This document shows positions 40,179 to 47,779 of a stretch of DNA of 50,018 nt, in pieces (positions within the stretch are counted from its first letter, which is position 1; each line of letters opens with the position of its first letter). A program made the position numbers and the translations under genes. Under the pieces are notes generated by a model. It had not been told where the DNA came from, made no database searches, and saw only the letters and a list, made by a program, of their open reading frames with translations. Source of the DNA: a virus; the IMG/VR virus record IMGVR_UViG_3300030419_007586, positions 7,480 to 57,497 of that record; one strand, written 5' to 3'.

Positions 40179-42198
40179 TTTTTTTCTTCACCTTTATTCT
40201 GATTTTTCTTTCTGCTAATGATTGTCGCTTGCGGTCTTCTCCCGTCCGTCGAAGATGACCGCCGGAATCTCTTATGCTGCCGGCAGCCCAGTCATTGAGA
40301 GTGTCCTGGTCAATACCTAAATAGTCAATAGCCATAGTAGCAAGAGCGACACTTTTGGATGGGGGCCTAAAGCCTGTACCAACCCGCTTTGGCTGTGCTG
40401 CCGCCATAATCCAAGCTGGATTTGTTTCCGCAGCTGCTCGTAATGCCGTTTTTAACTGATAAATTGAAATACGAGCATCCGGACGTGGCCCTGTTACAAT
40501 AATTCTTGGTGTAGGGCCACCAGGAGTGTATTCTGTTTCCCCAAACTCAAGCGCACCCTCTACAATGTTTTCTAAAGCGTTTTTTGCAAAAGTATTATAG
40601 TTGCGCGTCAGCATACGTTTATCTTTACCCCACGAAATAACATCCAATAACATATCAAAAGGTGTGTTATGGTTTCTTGCTATTTCAAAAAGCCCGAGTT
40701 GCAACGCATCGTCAATCCATCCACCCTCTTTCTTTTTATAATCATCTGGCGCGCCAACCTTCCATTGATCGAGCCCAGGCGTCTCTGGCTCGACGCCGGC
40801 TATCATCCTTATAAGGTCGGGCGAGGCTACTTGGCTATGAGTTATTCTTTCTAATGCGCCTAGTGTTATTTTTGCTGTCCTTGCATATTTCTCTAACACG
40901 TCGGACGTCATATTGTCATGGTGTATAAGTTGGTCTATAATATTTAGTTCTTTCGGTGGCACAACTGAAAGCATCAATCCTAAAGCTTCTGATGGCGTGG
41001 CTGTATTCTTTGAAAGATCCTTGAACCCATCGTAGATATCATTAGAAGTTTTACGATTTAACCCGCTTGACCGGGCCATCGCCCATAATCGTTTGGTTAA
41101 CGCTAATAGCTCTTCGGGGTCTTCTGAAACCCTAGCTTGTATTCCTGATGCGTCTATAACGTTCTTATATTTTTCTGAAGCTGCTGTTTGCATAAGCATA
41201 TTATGAAGCTTTTTTAAAAGTTCATCGCCTACTTCATAATTTGCAGCATTCTTGAATTCTGGCGTGCCGTAATGAAATTGAAACTTTTCATCGGTTTTCT
41301 CATTCTCAAAAATAAATAATGGATCACTTGGTTGATATATGTCTTTGAAATAGCCTCCACCTGGTGCGGTTGTACACCAATCAGAAACACCATGAAAACA
41401 GGCAGCTGCCTTATTGTGGATTTCCATAATAACCCAACCATCTTTGCCAACTGTTTCAAGAGCTTCTTGTTGACGTTGCCTTCTGATTGCTTTAGCTTTA
41501 TCAGCGGAGAGATTTTCCATTTCAGATTTAGGTAGCTCAACAAACTTTTTATAAGCTTTTTCGTCTACACCATTTTTCATAAAATCGTATTTCCAGTCAC
41601 CTCTTAAGAATGTTGTCCCTTCTGCAATCACTTTAGGTGATTTAAGTCTTGATTGCCTGAATTCTTCAACCGCCTCTTTAGTATCTTCTACTATTTGTTT
41701 CAATTCTTGAATTGACTCAATTTTCATTAGATCTGCTTTTCCTTGAGGCATAAGATGGTTATGCTGAAAAAAGTGTTCAAACGCATTCGCAAGTCTCCAA
41801 TCGCCTCCTCCGATAAAGTGATCTATGAAGCTGAAGTCTTTTAAGATAAGCTTGCGAATCCACATAAGGATAAGACCTTGCCTAATATCAGTCTCTTTTG
41901 CTTTCTTTTTTGGATCATCTCCCGCTCTTATACCTGCTAAATCGTCTGGAATAGAATCCCATACCCATTTGTTAAATTCACTGGCAAGTTTTTTTATTTT
42001 ATCTGGATGTGGAACATACTTTTGATAATCTGGATCGTCGCGATAATATTGCCACGGACCTATTTCTTGGTCTGCTAAATATTTTATATATGCCTGGCGC
42101 ATTTTTTTATTTTCAGGACTTAAAGCAGCCATACCTTCGGCTTTAGAAAAGCGCTCCATCAAAAGATACTGTCGCCAGTTTTCAAATAATAGTTTCAT
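40162..42198 (-). CDS. Leader-bearing large protein with a W-C motif domain
   Basis: The 678-aa protein starts MKLLFENWRQYLLMERF. Around residues 255-320 it has GWVIMEIHNKAAACFHGVSD followed by WCTTAPGGGYFKDI and PLFIFENEKTDEKFQFHYGT. This is like a domain I recall in many myophages (a (K/D)WC(T/S) motif followed by aromatic strands) whose function is unknown. The C-terminal half has helical repeats (ELNIIDQLIHHDNMTSDVLE), perhaps HEAT-like. The end AERKIRIKVKKKNETPI shares a basic strand with the 561-aa neighbour. Likely a packaged protein. Confidence 0.62.
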   Translation of the reverse strand: MKLLFENWRQYLLMERFSKAEGMAALSPENKKMRQAYIKYLADQEIGPWQYYRDDPDYQKYVPHPDKIKKLASEFNKWVWDSIPDDLAGIRAGDDPKKKAKETDIRQGLILMWIRKLILKDFSFIDHFIGGGDWRLANAFEHFFQHNHLMPQGKADLMKIESIQELKQIVEDTKEAVEEFRQSRLKSPKVIAEGTTFLRGDWKYDFMKNGVDEKAYKKFVELPKSEMENLSADKAKAIRRQRQQEALETVGKDGWVIMEIHNKAAACFHGVSDWCTTAPGGGYFKDIYQPSDPLFIFENEKTDEKFQFHYGTPEFKNAANYEVGDELLKKLHNMLMQTAASEKYKNVIDASGIQARVSEDPEELLALTKRLWAMARSSGLNRKTSNDIYDGFKDLSKNTATPSEALGLMLSVVPPKELNIIDQLIHHDNMTSDVLEKYARTAKITLGALERITHSQVASPDLIRMIAGVEPETPGLDQWKVGAPDDYKKKEGGWIDDALQLGLFEIARNHNTPFDMLLDVISWGKDKRMLTRNYNTFAKNALENIVEGALEFGETEYTPGGPTPRIIVTGPRPDARISIYQLKTALRAAAETNPAWIMAAAQPKRVGTGFRPPSKSVALATMAIDYLGIDQDTLNDWAAGSIRDSGGHLRRTGEDRKRQSLAERKIRIKVKKKNETPI

Positions 42199-42384
42199 TT
42201 AATCTCCAAATCCAATCGATTCCCAGTATTCTTCTAATTGTCGTTCTAGGTAGTCATCATATAGTTTGTTGTATACTTCATTGTAATGCTTTTCGCCTAC
42301 TTGTTGTCTCATTTCTTGAATGTTTCGCATAGCTTCATTAGTAGTGAGTTTTTGCTTTGCATATTCCACACACACCAAACACAT
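42199..42384 (-). CDS. Hypothetical small protein
   Basis: Not recognised. The 61-aa protein is acidic, helical and tyrosine-rich (HYNEVYNKLYDDYLERQLEE then YWESIGFGD), and starts MCLVCVEYAKQKL. The ATG has an AAGGAG site. The stop is directly before the next leader-bearing gene. Confidence 0.6.
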   Translation of the reverse strand: MCLVCVEYAKQKLTTNEAMRNIQEMRQQVGEKHYNEVYNKLYDDYLERQLEEYWESIGFGD

Positions 42385-42413
42385 AATTAAACTCCTTATA
42401 TCTTATATCTTAA

Positions 42414-42587
42414 TTAGTTTACTATAGTTAAAGCTTCACTTAAACACCATTCTTTTATTTTAGTATTGCACCATAAAACTAATGCGTTAGTTGGCGAGGG
42501 GTTAATTTTAGTTACATAAAAAATATCTATAACAAGTCCAAGGCGGTTTTTGTCTTCTAAATAAACAAGATCGCCTATAGACACCAT
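42414..42587 (-). CDS. Small SH3-like protein
   Basis: The 57-aa reading frame encodes MVSIGDLVYLEDKNRLGLVI with alternating strands (ALVLWCNTKIKEWCLSEALT). This pattern (GDLV...GLVxDI...VLW...) is common among tiny phage proteins with an SH3-like fold. No strong ribosome site is seen. It fills what would otherwise be a 226-base gap. Confidence 0.55.
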   Translation of the reverse strand: MVSIGDLVYLEDKNRLGLVIDIFYVTKINPSPTNALVLWCNTKIKEWCLSEALTIVN

Positions 42588-42610
42588 ATTTTAATTAGGG
42601 TATATTGATA

Positions 42611-42877
42611 TTAAAAAGGAGTAGGATCCGGCTCTAGCGGAGCGCCGAGCGATTGAAGATCAGCTTCAATCCGGTGTTTTCTTGCCACAATTCGCTCCAG
42701 CTCTTGGTGTAGCTTGCTTATTCTTTCTTGGCGCATTTCTTCTGTATCAGGCTCAACATCCACTGCTACTTGATCTCCGCGCGGATCAGGACCAACGTCC
42801 GATGCGCCGTCCATCTCTTCGATTTGCGATAGTTCTTCTTTAATAATTTGTTTTAGTCTTGATTTTGTTAGTTTCAT
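42611..42877 (-). CDS. IIKEEL-leader acidic protein
   Basis: The 88-aa protein starts MKLTKSRLKQIIKEELSQI, followed by a glycine/acid linker (GASDVGPDPRGDQVAVDVEP) and a coiled coil (RISKLHQELERIVARKHRIE). No function can be assigned. The leader is shared with seven other genes. It overlaps the cupin gene by four bases. Confidence 0.68.
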   Translation of the reverse strand: MKLTKSRLKQIIKEELSQIEEMDGASDVGPDPRGDQVAVDVEPDTEEMRQERISKLHQELERIVARKHRIEADLQSLGAPLEPDPTPF

Positions 42878-43149
42878 TTCTTAATAATCTCCACAATCAA
42901 TTTCTTCTTACCAATAAGTAGTCTGTGCCAAGTATAAGCAGGAATAAAATAAGTTTGACCTTTCTCTAACTTCACTGGTATCTCGTTTTCCAGTTGTAAA
43001 TGCCAATCTTTTGATTTTTCTACTGTTACTTCGCGGTCTTCGCGGTCTTGATGCCAGATTAACTCTTCTTGATTTGTGTCTTCTGAATCAAACACACGAA
43101 TAACTTTGTTTTCAGCTAACTTTATTTCTTTAAATGGGAATTCCCGCAC
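42874..43149 (-). CDS. Small cupin-like protein
   Basis: From the GTG at 43149 (overlapping the previous stop as TAGTG) it is 91 aa; a TTG two codons earlier is possible. The ELIWHQDREDREVTVEKS and GQTYFIPAYTWHRLLIG segments are the two cupin histidine motifs in a form I have seen in many marine phages. It may bind a metal or a small sugar. It is translationally coupled to both leader-bearing neighbours but has no leader itself. Confidence 0.66.
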   Translation of the reverse strand: MREFPFKEIKLAENKVIRVFDSEDTNQEELIWHQDREDREVTVEKSKDWHLQLENEIPVKLEKGQTYFIPAYTWHRLLIGKKKLIVEIIKK

Positions 43150-43730
43150 TACCAAAACCTACCGGGAACATTTTTACCAAAGTATTTATGCGCCCGACAG
43201 CTCCACCAACCTGCTTTGGTTTTATCTTTCTTTTCAGCGCATTTATGTCGCTTTGCGAAGGAAGCACGTGCTTCTGGGTCATTCCAGTTGCCTTTTAGAC
43301 CGCCTTTCTTGTCTCCAAAAGTCACCTTCTTTACATTTCCAGTTTTTTTATCACGAACAAAAACCTTCCACTTCTTTCCGCCACCGGTATTTACGCTTGG
43401 CTTGTTAAGGGGAGGGTCTTTTTTCTTTTTTTTCTTTTCCTCAAGAGGCATTGGAAAATCAAGAGGTACTCTTTCACCTTCAAAAATAACAAACTCACCG
43501 ATATCGGTTTCATTTATCCAATATTTTTCTTCTTCATTGAGTTTATAAAGTCCGCCTTGGGACAACTTGCGAACTTCAGCAAACAACTCAAAGTATTTGG
43601 TTGATCCTGGTCTAAAAATGTTCTCATCAATAGAGATTTTATTGGTTAAGTGAAATTTCAATCCTTCAGAAAGTAAATTATTTATTTCCTCTTCAATGAT
43701 TGATTTTAATTTACTTTCTGTGATTTTCAT
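43149..43730 (-). CDS. IIEEEI-leader protein with basic Cys/Trp C-terminal module
   Basis: The 193-aa protein starts MKITESKLKSIIEEEINNL. After a lysine run (EEKKKKKKDPP) comes a C-terminal module KWKVFVRDKKTGNVKKVTFG followed by NWNDPEARASFAKRHKC and GWWSCRAHKYFGKNVPGRFW. This module recurs in marine phage virion and prohead proteins (memory) and looks like a small metal- or nucleic-acid-binding fold. The product is predicted to be packaged. It overlaps the previous gene by four bases. Confidence 0.68.
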   Translation of the reverse strand: MKITESKLKSIIEEEINNLLSEGLKFHLTNKISIDENIFRPGSTKYFELFAEVRKLSQGGLYKLNEEEKYWINETDIGEFVIFEGERVPLDFPMPLEEKKKKKKDPPLNKPSVNTGGGKKWKVFVRDKKTGNVKKVTFGDKKGGLKGNWNDPEARASFAKRHKCAEKKDKTKAGWWSCRAHKYFGKNVPGRFW

Positions 43731-43969
43731 TTCTTTTTGCCTCTTTCTTCGTCATCGTCATCTCTTTTTGGATGATTATGACCTTCCTCTAGTGTTGATT
43801 CGATATCTTCAGCGAGAAGATTGCGAACAATAGTGTTTCCAAACTTCATATCATACACACTAATCTCACCATTCTCATTTAAAGAATGCCAAAGAACGGT
43901 ACCTTTAGCATCTTCTTCTGAAATACCGTATCTTTCCATTAAAGCTGAACTCAGCTTGCCTTCTTTCAT
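43727..43969 (-). CDS. Downstream half of a split leader protein
   Basis: The 80-aa frame starts MKEGKLSSALMERYGISEED, almost identical to residues 28-45 of the 464-aa neighbour (MNEGKLSSVLMERYGISEE). It continues VRNLLAEDIESTLEEGHNHP and an acidic/basic end. It is in frame with the 42-aa leader ORF at 43970-44098, separated only by a TGA where the paralogue has GGA. It is either translated by reinitiation at the adjoining ATG (TGAATG) or is a broken gene. Confidence 0.5.
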   Translation of the reverse strand: MKEGKLSSALMERYGISEEDAKGTVLWHSLNENGEISVYDMKFGNTIVRNLLAEDIESTLEEGHNHPKRDDDDEERGKKK

Positions 43970-43971
43970 TC
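43911..43971 (-). repeat. Near-identical 61-bp duplication, copy A (other copy 45353-45413)
   Basis: The 61 bases here and at 45353-45413 differ at two positions by my count. Both encode the KLSS(A/V)LMERYGISEE segment after an IIKEE leader. The identity is much higher than elsewhere in the two genes, so a recent duplication or gene conversion of the 5' part is likely. Confidence 0.8.
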
Positions 43972-44098
43972 ACTGATGTTCAACTTTCTCAACGGCATCT
44001 TCAACGTCTTTTTTAAGTTGAGATTTAAGTTTACTTAAATCTGATTTTTTAATTTCCTCTTTGATAAGAGTTTTTAGCATTTGTTTGGTTAGTTTCAT
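43970..44098 (-). CDS. 42-residue leader-only ORF (MKLTK..LIKEEI)
   Basis: The ATG at 44098 starts MKLTKQMLKTLIKEEIKKSD and the frame ends after DAVEKVEHQ at a TGA, followed at once by the ATG of the next ORF. In the paralogue at 44098-45492 the same leader continues without a stop. So this is the 5' half of a gene split by a single codon change (GGA to TGA). If translated alone it would be a free leader peptide. It overlaps the upstream stop as TAATG. Confidence 0.55.
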   Translation of the reverse strand: MKLTKQMLKTLIKEEIKKSDLSKLKSQLKKDVEDAVEKVEHQ

Positions 44099-45492
44099 TA
44101 CTTTTTCTCCTTTGCTGATTTTTTACCCCAAGACTTACCCTTACCCTTTTCATCACAAGCCGCCGGGGTTGGACGGCAAGCAGGATATTTCGATCTTTTT
44201 TCGCCCTTTTGCCTTCCGCAAGACTTACAAGTTTTACGACCGGTCTTTTTATCTTTACGGCAGGTATTACAATCAACCCAACCTTTAGATTTGCCTTTGC
44301 CGCCTTTGCGACCAAACCAATCTCTCAATGAGGATTCTTTACTTGACTCAGTTCCTGCTTTTTTCTTTTTCTTTTTCTTTTTCTTTTCCTTTTTCTTTTC
44401 TTGTAAGTCAATATTAATGATATAGCCATCAACTTGTTCTTGTTCGCCTTCTTTTAGTCCTTTCCAGATTTTACCTTGACGACACCTTACAACAGCACCA
44501 GAGGCATATGCAGAGGGCCAAACATCATATTTTCTTTTCGCAATACGAGTGCATCTATCACCTTTTTTCTTCTTCTTTTTCTTCTTCTTTTTCTTCTTCT
44601 TTTTCTTTTTTTCTGATAATGTTTGTTCTTCTTTGAACCATTCAGGAACTATTCCATCAATAATGTGTCTTTCATATTCTTTTTTAGCGTCTTTTGGGTC
44701 AATCTCCCCCTCAACTAGCTTCTGTACAAAACCTAAAGTTATGGCATTTGCAACAATATCAGCACATCGTGCCGTCACTTTATTTTTAAGTTGATCTACA
44801 ATAATGCTTTCACTTGCTTCAGCTATTGGCTCCATCAGATCCTGTGGGACATCAATTGTCATAGTAGAATAAACATAATCGCGATGCGGCTTGGGGCAAC
44901 AATGCTCGATAGATTCATCCAATACATATGTTTTGTCAAATTTTGATATGCCCTCTTCCCACAAAACCATTTTGTCAGTTACTACATCAGGTTCTCCGTA
45001 TTTTTCAATTAGCTCTAGAGCATACTTTTGTGCATCTTCGTGGATCCAGTTTTTAATAGAATCATCTGCTTTCTTTTCTTGTAAGCCATCTGTCTCAATA
45101 TAGTCGCCTTTTTTGTGCTGTTTTACGTTTGGCATTAGTTTTAATGTTAGTTTGATTTCTTTTTTCGAAGCACCAGTTCCTTTTACAAGCGGTTCCAAAC
45201 CTGCTGCTCCACCTTCGTCGTCCAATATTTTTTTAAGAACCTTTGGATCCACGTGCGTGTATCCTTTTTTTGCCAACTCAACGTGATCTTCGTGCTTTTT
45301 AGACATTTTCTTTTCACCGGTTTTTGGATTATACATCATATGAGGAGTAAACTCTTCTTCTGAAATACCGTATCTTTCCATTAAAACTGAACTCAGCTTG
45401 CCTTCATTCATTCCTTGATGTTTAAGATCTTTTAATTCAGCTTTAAGTTCTTCTTTGATGATTTGTTTTAGTCTAGTTTTGGTCAGTTTCAC
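44098..45492 (-). CDS. IIKEEL-leader protein with poly-lysine linkers and two Cys modules
   Basis: From the GTG at 45492 (AAGG site; the longer GTG start at 45516 has none) it is 464 aa and starts MKLTKTRLKQIIKEELKAEL. A central helical domain (WIHEDAQKYALELIEKYGEP, VQKLVEGEIDPKDAKKEYER) is followed by 17 lysines in a row. Then comes CTRIAKRKYDVWPSAYASGA and VVRCRQGKIWKG, a further Lys-rich linker, and a cysteine module (GWVDCNTCRKDKKTGRKTCK then YPACRPTPAACDEKG). The last two modules recur in marine phage proteins (memory; DUF5872-like for the last). Likely DNA-associated and packaged. Confidence 0.7.
   Translation of the reverse strand: MKLTKTRLKQIIKEELKAELKDLKHQGMNEGKLSSVLMERYGISEEEFTPHMMYNPKTGEKKMSKKHEDHVELAKKGYTHVDPKVLKKILDDEGGAAGLEPLVKGTGASKKEIKLTLKLMPNVKQHKKGDYIETDGLQEKKADDSIKNWIHEDAQKYALELIEKYGEPDVVTDKMVLWEEGISKFDKTYVLDESIEHCCPKPHRDYVYSTMTIDVPQDLMEPIAEASESIIVDQLKNKVTARCADIVANAITLGFVQKLVEGEIDPKDAKKEYERHIIDGIVPEWFKEEQTLSEKKKKKKKKKKKKKKKKGDRCTRIAKRKYDVWPSAYASGAVVRCRQGKIWKGLKEGEQEQVDGYIINIDLQEKKKEKKKKKKKKKAGTESSKESSLRDWFGRKGGKGKSKGWVDCNTCRKDKKTGRKTCKSCGRQKGEKRSKYPACRPTPAACDEKGKGKSWGKKSAKEKK
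45353..45413 (-). repeat. Near-identical 61-bp duplication, copy B
   Basis: This is the partner of 43911-43971. Here the reading frame is intact: the codon corresponding to the TGA of copy A is GGA (CATCAAGGAATG against CATCAGTGAATG on the coding strand). Confidence 0.8.
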
Positions 45493-45494
45493 AA

Positions 45495-45575
45495 TTAACC
45501 TTCGCAGCAGCCGCACTTACAACAACAGTGCAGCGGATTAAGCCAATTAAGAACGCGGTGTAGTAAAAGTTTCAT
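45495..45575 (-). CDS. 26-residue cysteine-rich peptide
   Basis: The ATG at 45575 has an AGGAG site eight bases upstream and an ACTATTTAT element before that. The peptide starts MKLLLHRVLNWLNPLH and ends CCCKCGCCEG, with six cysteines in the last ten residues. Its stop is two bases before the GTG of the 464-aa leader gene, so the two are coupled. It could be a metal-binding (for example copper or zinc) or disulfide-linked micropeptide, or a leader peptide for the next gene. Function is unknown. Confidence 0.55.
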   Translation of the reverse strand: MKLLLHRVLNWLNPLHCCCKCGCCEG

Positions 45576-45594
45576 ATTAACAACTCCTAAAATG

Positions 45595-45612
45595 TGTGTA
45601 ATAAATAGTCAA
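45595..45612 (-). promoter_or_regulatory. ACTATTTAT promoter element before the Cys-rich peptide
   Basis: The minus strand reads TTGACTATTTATTACACA, 20-37 bases before the ATG at 45575. A second copy, CTATTTATAGACA, lies 20-35 bases further upstream (45631-45644), directly after the stop of the 131-aa gene. Confidence 0.5.
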
Positions 45613-45644
45613 ATTGCCCTTAAAAATACTTGTCTATAAATAGA

Positions 45645-46040
45645 TTAATCATCATATACTGGAATGCCATCGATTATGCCATTTTGATCTTCAAAAAAAC
45701 AGTATTCAGTTTCCAATGTGATTGTTTCCGAAAAAGAAGGAACTGAAACTATCGTATCTCTATCATCTGTATATATTTCTTGAGTATCGTTTGGGTCCCA
45801 ATCTAGCCATTGAAGCATATTGAGGAATTTACGCCACTCTTCTTTGCCGATTATTGTTATGTTTTTATCGGCACCAAAGCTTATGGTATAATGTGCTTGA
45901 GGTTGGTTGTCTTCTTTCGAGTAGAATATCTCAATCTCGCCAATTGCTACTTCAACTTTAGATGGTTTATTCTTATTTAAGATTATCTTTTTTTGTATTC
46001 TTAATTCGTTTTTTTTGATTCCCGGTGATGTTTGACGCAA
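45645..46040 (-). CDS. Hypothetical protein
   Basis: Not recognised. The 131-aa protein has beta-rich character (KVEVAIGEIEIFYSKEDNQP, HYTISFGADKNITIIGKEEW, FLNMLQWLDWDPNDTQEIYT). The likely start is a TTG at 46040, since no ATG occurs before residue 80; an AGGAAG site lies 11 bases upstream. The sequence TAGTTATTATATAGG upstream resembles the recurrent promoter element. Confidence 0.55.
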   Translation of the reverse strand: MRQTSPGIKKNELRIQKKIILNKNKPSKVEVAIGEIEIFYSKEDNQPQAHYTISFGADKNITIIGKEEWRKFLNMLQWLDWDPNDTQEIYTDDRDTIVSVPSFSETITLETEYCFFEDQNGIIDGIPVYDD

Positions 46041-46127
46041 GACTTATCTAACTTCCTATATAATAACTACGTATTAATCACGAAAATTGATAGTTTTATG
46101 TGATTTTATATCACTTGGTGAGTTGAT

Positions 46128-46439
46128 TTACTTTTCAGAAGCTGTCCAGATCAATGCATCGCCTAAATCATTCATTAACTTAAGCATTCTTTCATATCGT
46201 TCTTTGTTAGTCAGAGTTTTGGCGGCCTTAAGAAATTCGAGAACATCTTCATCAGCTCTGTTCAACGCTTCTAGTTTATCTGCTTCTAATGTAGCATCTG
46301 GATGTCCCGGGCTATAAGTGGTTTTAATATAATCTTCTTTGGAAGGGGTAGTTTTCTTGCGAGAAAATAAGCCTTCTTGTTGCATTGTATCTATTTCTTC
46401 TTGGATTAGCTGCTTAAGTTGGGATTTGGTTAGTTTCAT
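46128..46439 (-). CDS. IIKEE-type leader protein (MKLTKSQLKQLIQEEI)
   Basis: The 103-aa protein starts MKLTKSQLKQLIQEEIDTM, continues with a basic linker (LFSRKKTTPSKEDYIKTTY) and a helical body (ADEDVLEFLKAAKTLTNKER, MLKLMNDLGDALIWTASEK). No function can be assigned. An ACTATTTACAAAGCA element (46460-46477) and an AAGGAACC sequence lie upstream. The 87 bases between its stop and the next gene hold only an AT-rich hairpin-like sequence (GTGAT...ATCAC). Confidence 0.68.
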   Translation of the reverse strand: MKLTKSQLKQLIQEEIDTMQQEGLFSRKKTTPSKEDYIKTTYSPGHPDATLEADKLEALNRADEDVLEFLKAAKTLTNKERYERMLKLMNDLGDALIWTASEK

Positions 46440-46459
46440 TCAATTGGTTCCTTAAGTTA

Positions 46460-46477
46460 TGCTTTGTAAATAGTATC
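46460..46477 (-). promoter_or_regulatory. ACTATTTAC promoter element
   Basis: The minus strand reads GATACTATTTACAAAGCA, 21-38 bases before the ATG at 46439. It is another copy of the recurrent element, in the same relative orientation. Confidence 0.5.
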
Positions 46478-46486
46478 AAAATGTTA

Positions 46487-47569
46487 TTAAAAATCAAAGA
46501 TAATAAACTTATCTGGCTTACCGCCACGTTGCGGCAATACTCCGACATTGCCAAGATGTACATCATAATATCTTGTTGATCCGTGCCTTTTAATTAGAGT
46601 TTGAATAGCATCATAATATTGATTGATTTCCTCATCAGTTAAACCAAACGCTTTAAAGCGCGGCCTTTGTTCGTCGAAAAATTTTATTAGTTCAGTACGA
46701 TAGTCAGGAGATTGTATGATACTATTCAGAGTTGGAAGAAATGGACGTATTCCCTTTTCCCTGTCTTCGAGTCTCATAATATCTCCGTGTATTTTGTCGT
46801 CAAACGTTCTTTGAGTTCTATTAAACCAGTCTTTAAGTGAGATTAATTGCGACATTTCTACAAAATATTGTTTAGTTTTCGGTATACGACCAAAATCATA
46901 TATCGCTGGTCGATCAGCAGAAGCGCCTTGACCTTGTCCCGGCTTGTTCCATTGCTGTTGATAGAGGTCTTTAAAGATTTCTAGCTCTTTGTCGACACCT
47001 TCGGCGCCCCTCATAAAGAATTTCAATACGTGATCGTTGTCTAATAAAAATGCGGTACCGTAGACACCTTCGCCTAATTTTTTTATTATTTTATTTGTTT
47101 GTAATAACGGGAAGTTGTCAATCATCGTTTTGATAGTGTGCATTGCACGATTCCAATCCGTACTCGGCCCTTCCTCTTCCGATCGTTTTCTTCCTCCGTA
47201 TCTTATATAAAATCCGGGCATTGGAAGATGTTCAATTATTTTTTTTGCATTATGTTCAGCGATAGGGTTAGCAAATTTTGCAGGCTCGTCAGATGAGAGC
47301 GCGGCGAGGTATATCTTGCTTGGCGCACGTCTCCCTAGTTGTTGTTTAATTGACTTTTCTGATCTTACATTGCGGAGATTGATGTTCCACTTTTTAAGCA
47401 GCCTGATACTTTCCTTCTCGCTGCCGTAATCGTCTATCATATGATATTTGTCGACAATACTTTTTAAAGTATCCCGACTTGACAAGGTATGTATTGGCCT
47501 GTGTTCTAAAAGCAGCTTGGCAAGCTCTTCTTTAATAATGCGGTTTAGTTTTGATTTAGTTATTTTCAT
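46487..47569 (-). CDS. Protein kinase-like protein with IIKEEL leader
   Basis: The 360-aa protein starts MKITKSKLNRIIKEELAKL. Residues 162-185 form a kinase N-lobe (IKKLGEGVYGTAFLLDNDHV then LKFF, Lys183). QYFVEMSQLISLKDWF near 235-255 fits the hinge. YYDVHLGNVGVLPQRGGKPD at 334-353 is the catalytic loop (Asp336...Asn341), and KFIIFDF at the very end carries the metal-binding Asp359. So the protein stops at DF of DFG. The same truncation pattern is seen in the kinase at 36714-37697, with a different leader. It is likely a capsid-delivered kinase or pseudokinase. Confidence 0.75.
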   Translation of the reverse strand: MKITKSKLNRIIKEELAKLLLEHRPIHTLSSRDTLKSIVDKYHMIDDYGSEKESIRLLKKWNINLRNVRSEKSIKQQLGRRAPSKIYLAALSSDEPAKFANPIAEHNAKKIIEHLPMPGFYIRYGGRKRSEEEGPSTDWNRAMHTIKTMIDNFPLLQTNKIIKKLGEGVYGTAFLLDNDHVLKFFMRGAEGVDKELEIFKDLYQQQWNKPGQGQGASADRPAIYDFGRIPKTKQYFVEMSQLISLKDWFNRTQRTFDDKIHGDIMRLEDREKGIRPFLPTLNSIIQSPDYRTELIKFFDEQRPRFKAFGLTDEEINQYYDAIQTLIKRHGSTRYYDVHLGNVGVLPQRGGKPDKFIIFDF

Positions 47570-47591
47570 TCAAGCAGCTCCAAATATGGAT

Positions 47592-47606
47592 TGCTATAAA
47601 TAGTTC
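47592..47606 (-). promoter_or_regulatory. ACTATTTAT promoter element before the leader kinase
   Basis: The minus strand reads GAACTATTTATAGCA, 23-37 bases before the ATG at 47569. Best full match to ACTATTTATAGCA in the window. Confidence 0.55.
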
Positions 47607-47729
47607 TGCTGCTTTAAAGAAATACAAAAGAATACGTATTTTTTAGCGGCTAGTCAATAGAGAGAGGGGATTGCTTATGTGATCGCTTTAATCGGCGTCA
47701 AAAGCTTAAAACTTATTGTTTATTGGATT

Positions 47730-47779
47730 GGATTAATATCTATTTCGCTTCGCTAGCTGGATTAATATCTATTTCGCTT
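47730..47779. repeat. 21-bp direct repeat
   Basis: Two identical 21-bp copies (ggattaatatctatttcgctt) lie at 47730-47750 and 47759-47779. The second covers the stop codon of the Tyr/Arg/His-rich gene and the first lies 3' of it, so a short tandem duplication of the gene's end is likely. The 190-base gap between this gene and the leader kinase holds no other recognisable gene. Confidence 0.7.

Noticed and set aside
37669-42198. Repeated leaders as a CRISPR or tandem repeat array
   Set aside because: The repeats are at gene starts, in frame, spaced by whole genes, and encode a conserved peptide.
43970-43972. TGA read as glycine (alternative code)
   Set aside because: The paralogue has GGA here, but other genes in the window end cleanly at TGA with overlapping starts (for example 2189, 8913, 10225 and 10973), so TGA is a normal stop.
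44549-44794. Plus-strand phenylalanine-rich reading frame
   Set aside because: It is the antisense of the poly-lysine linker of the 464-aa leader protein.
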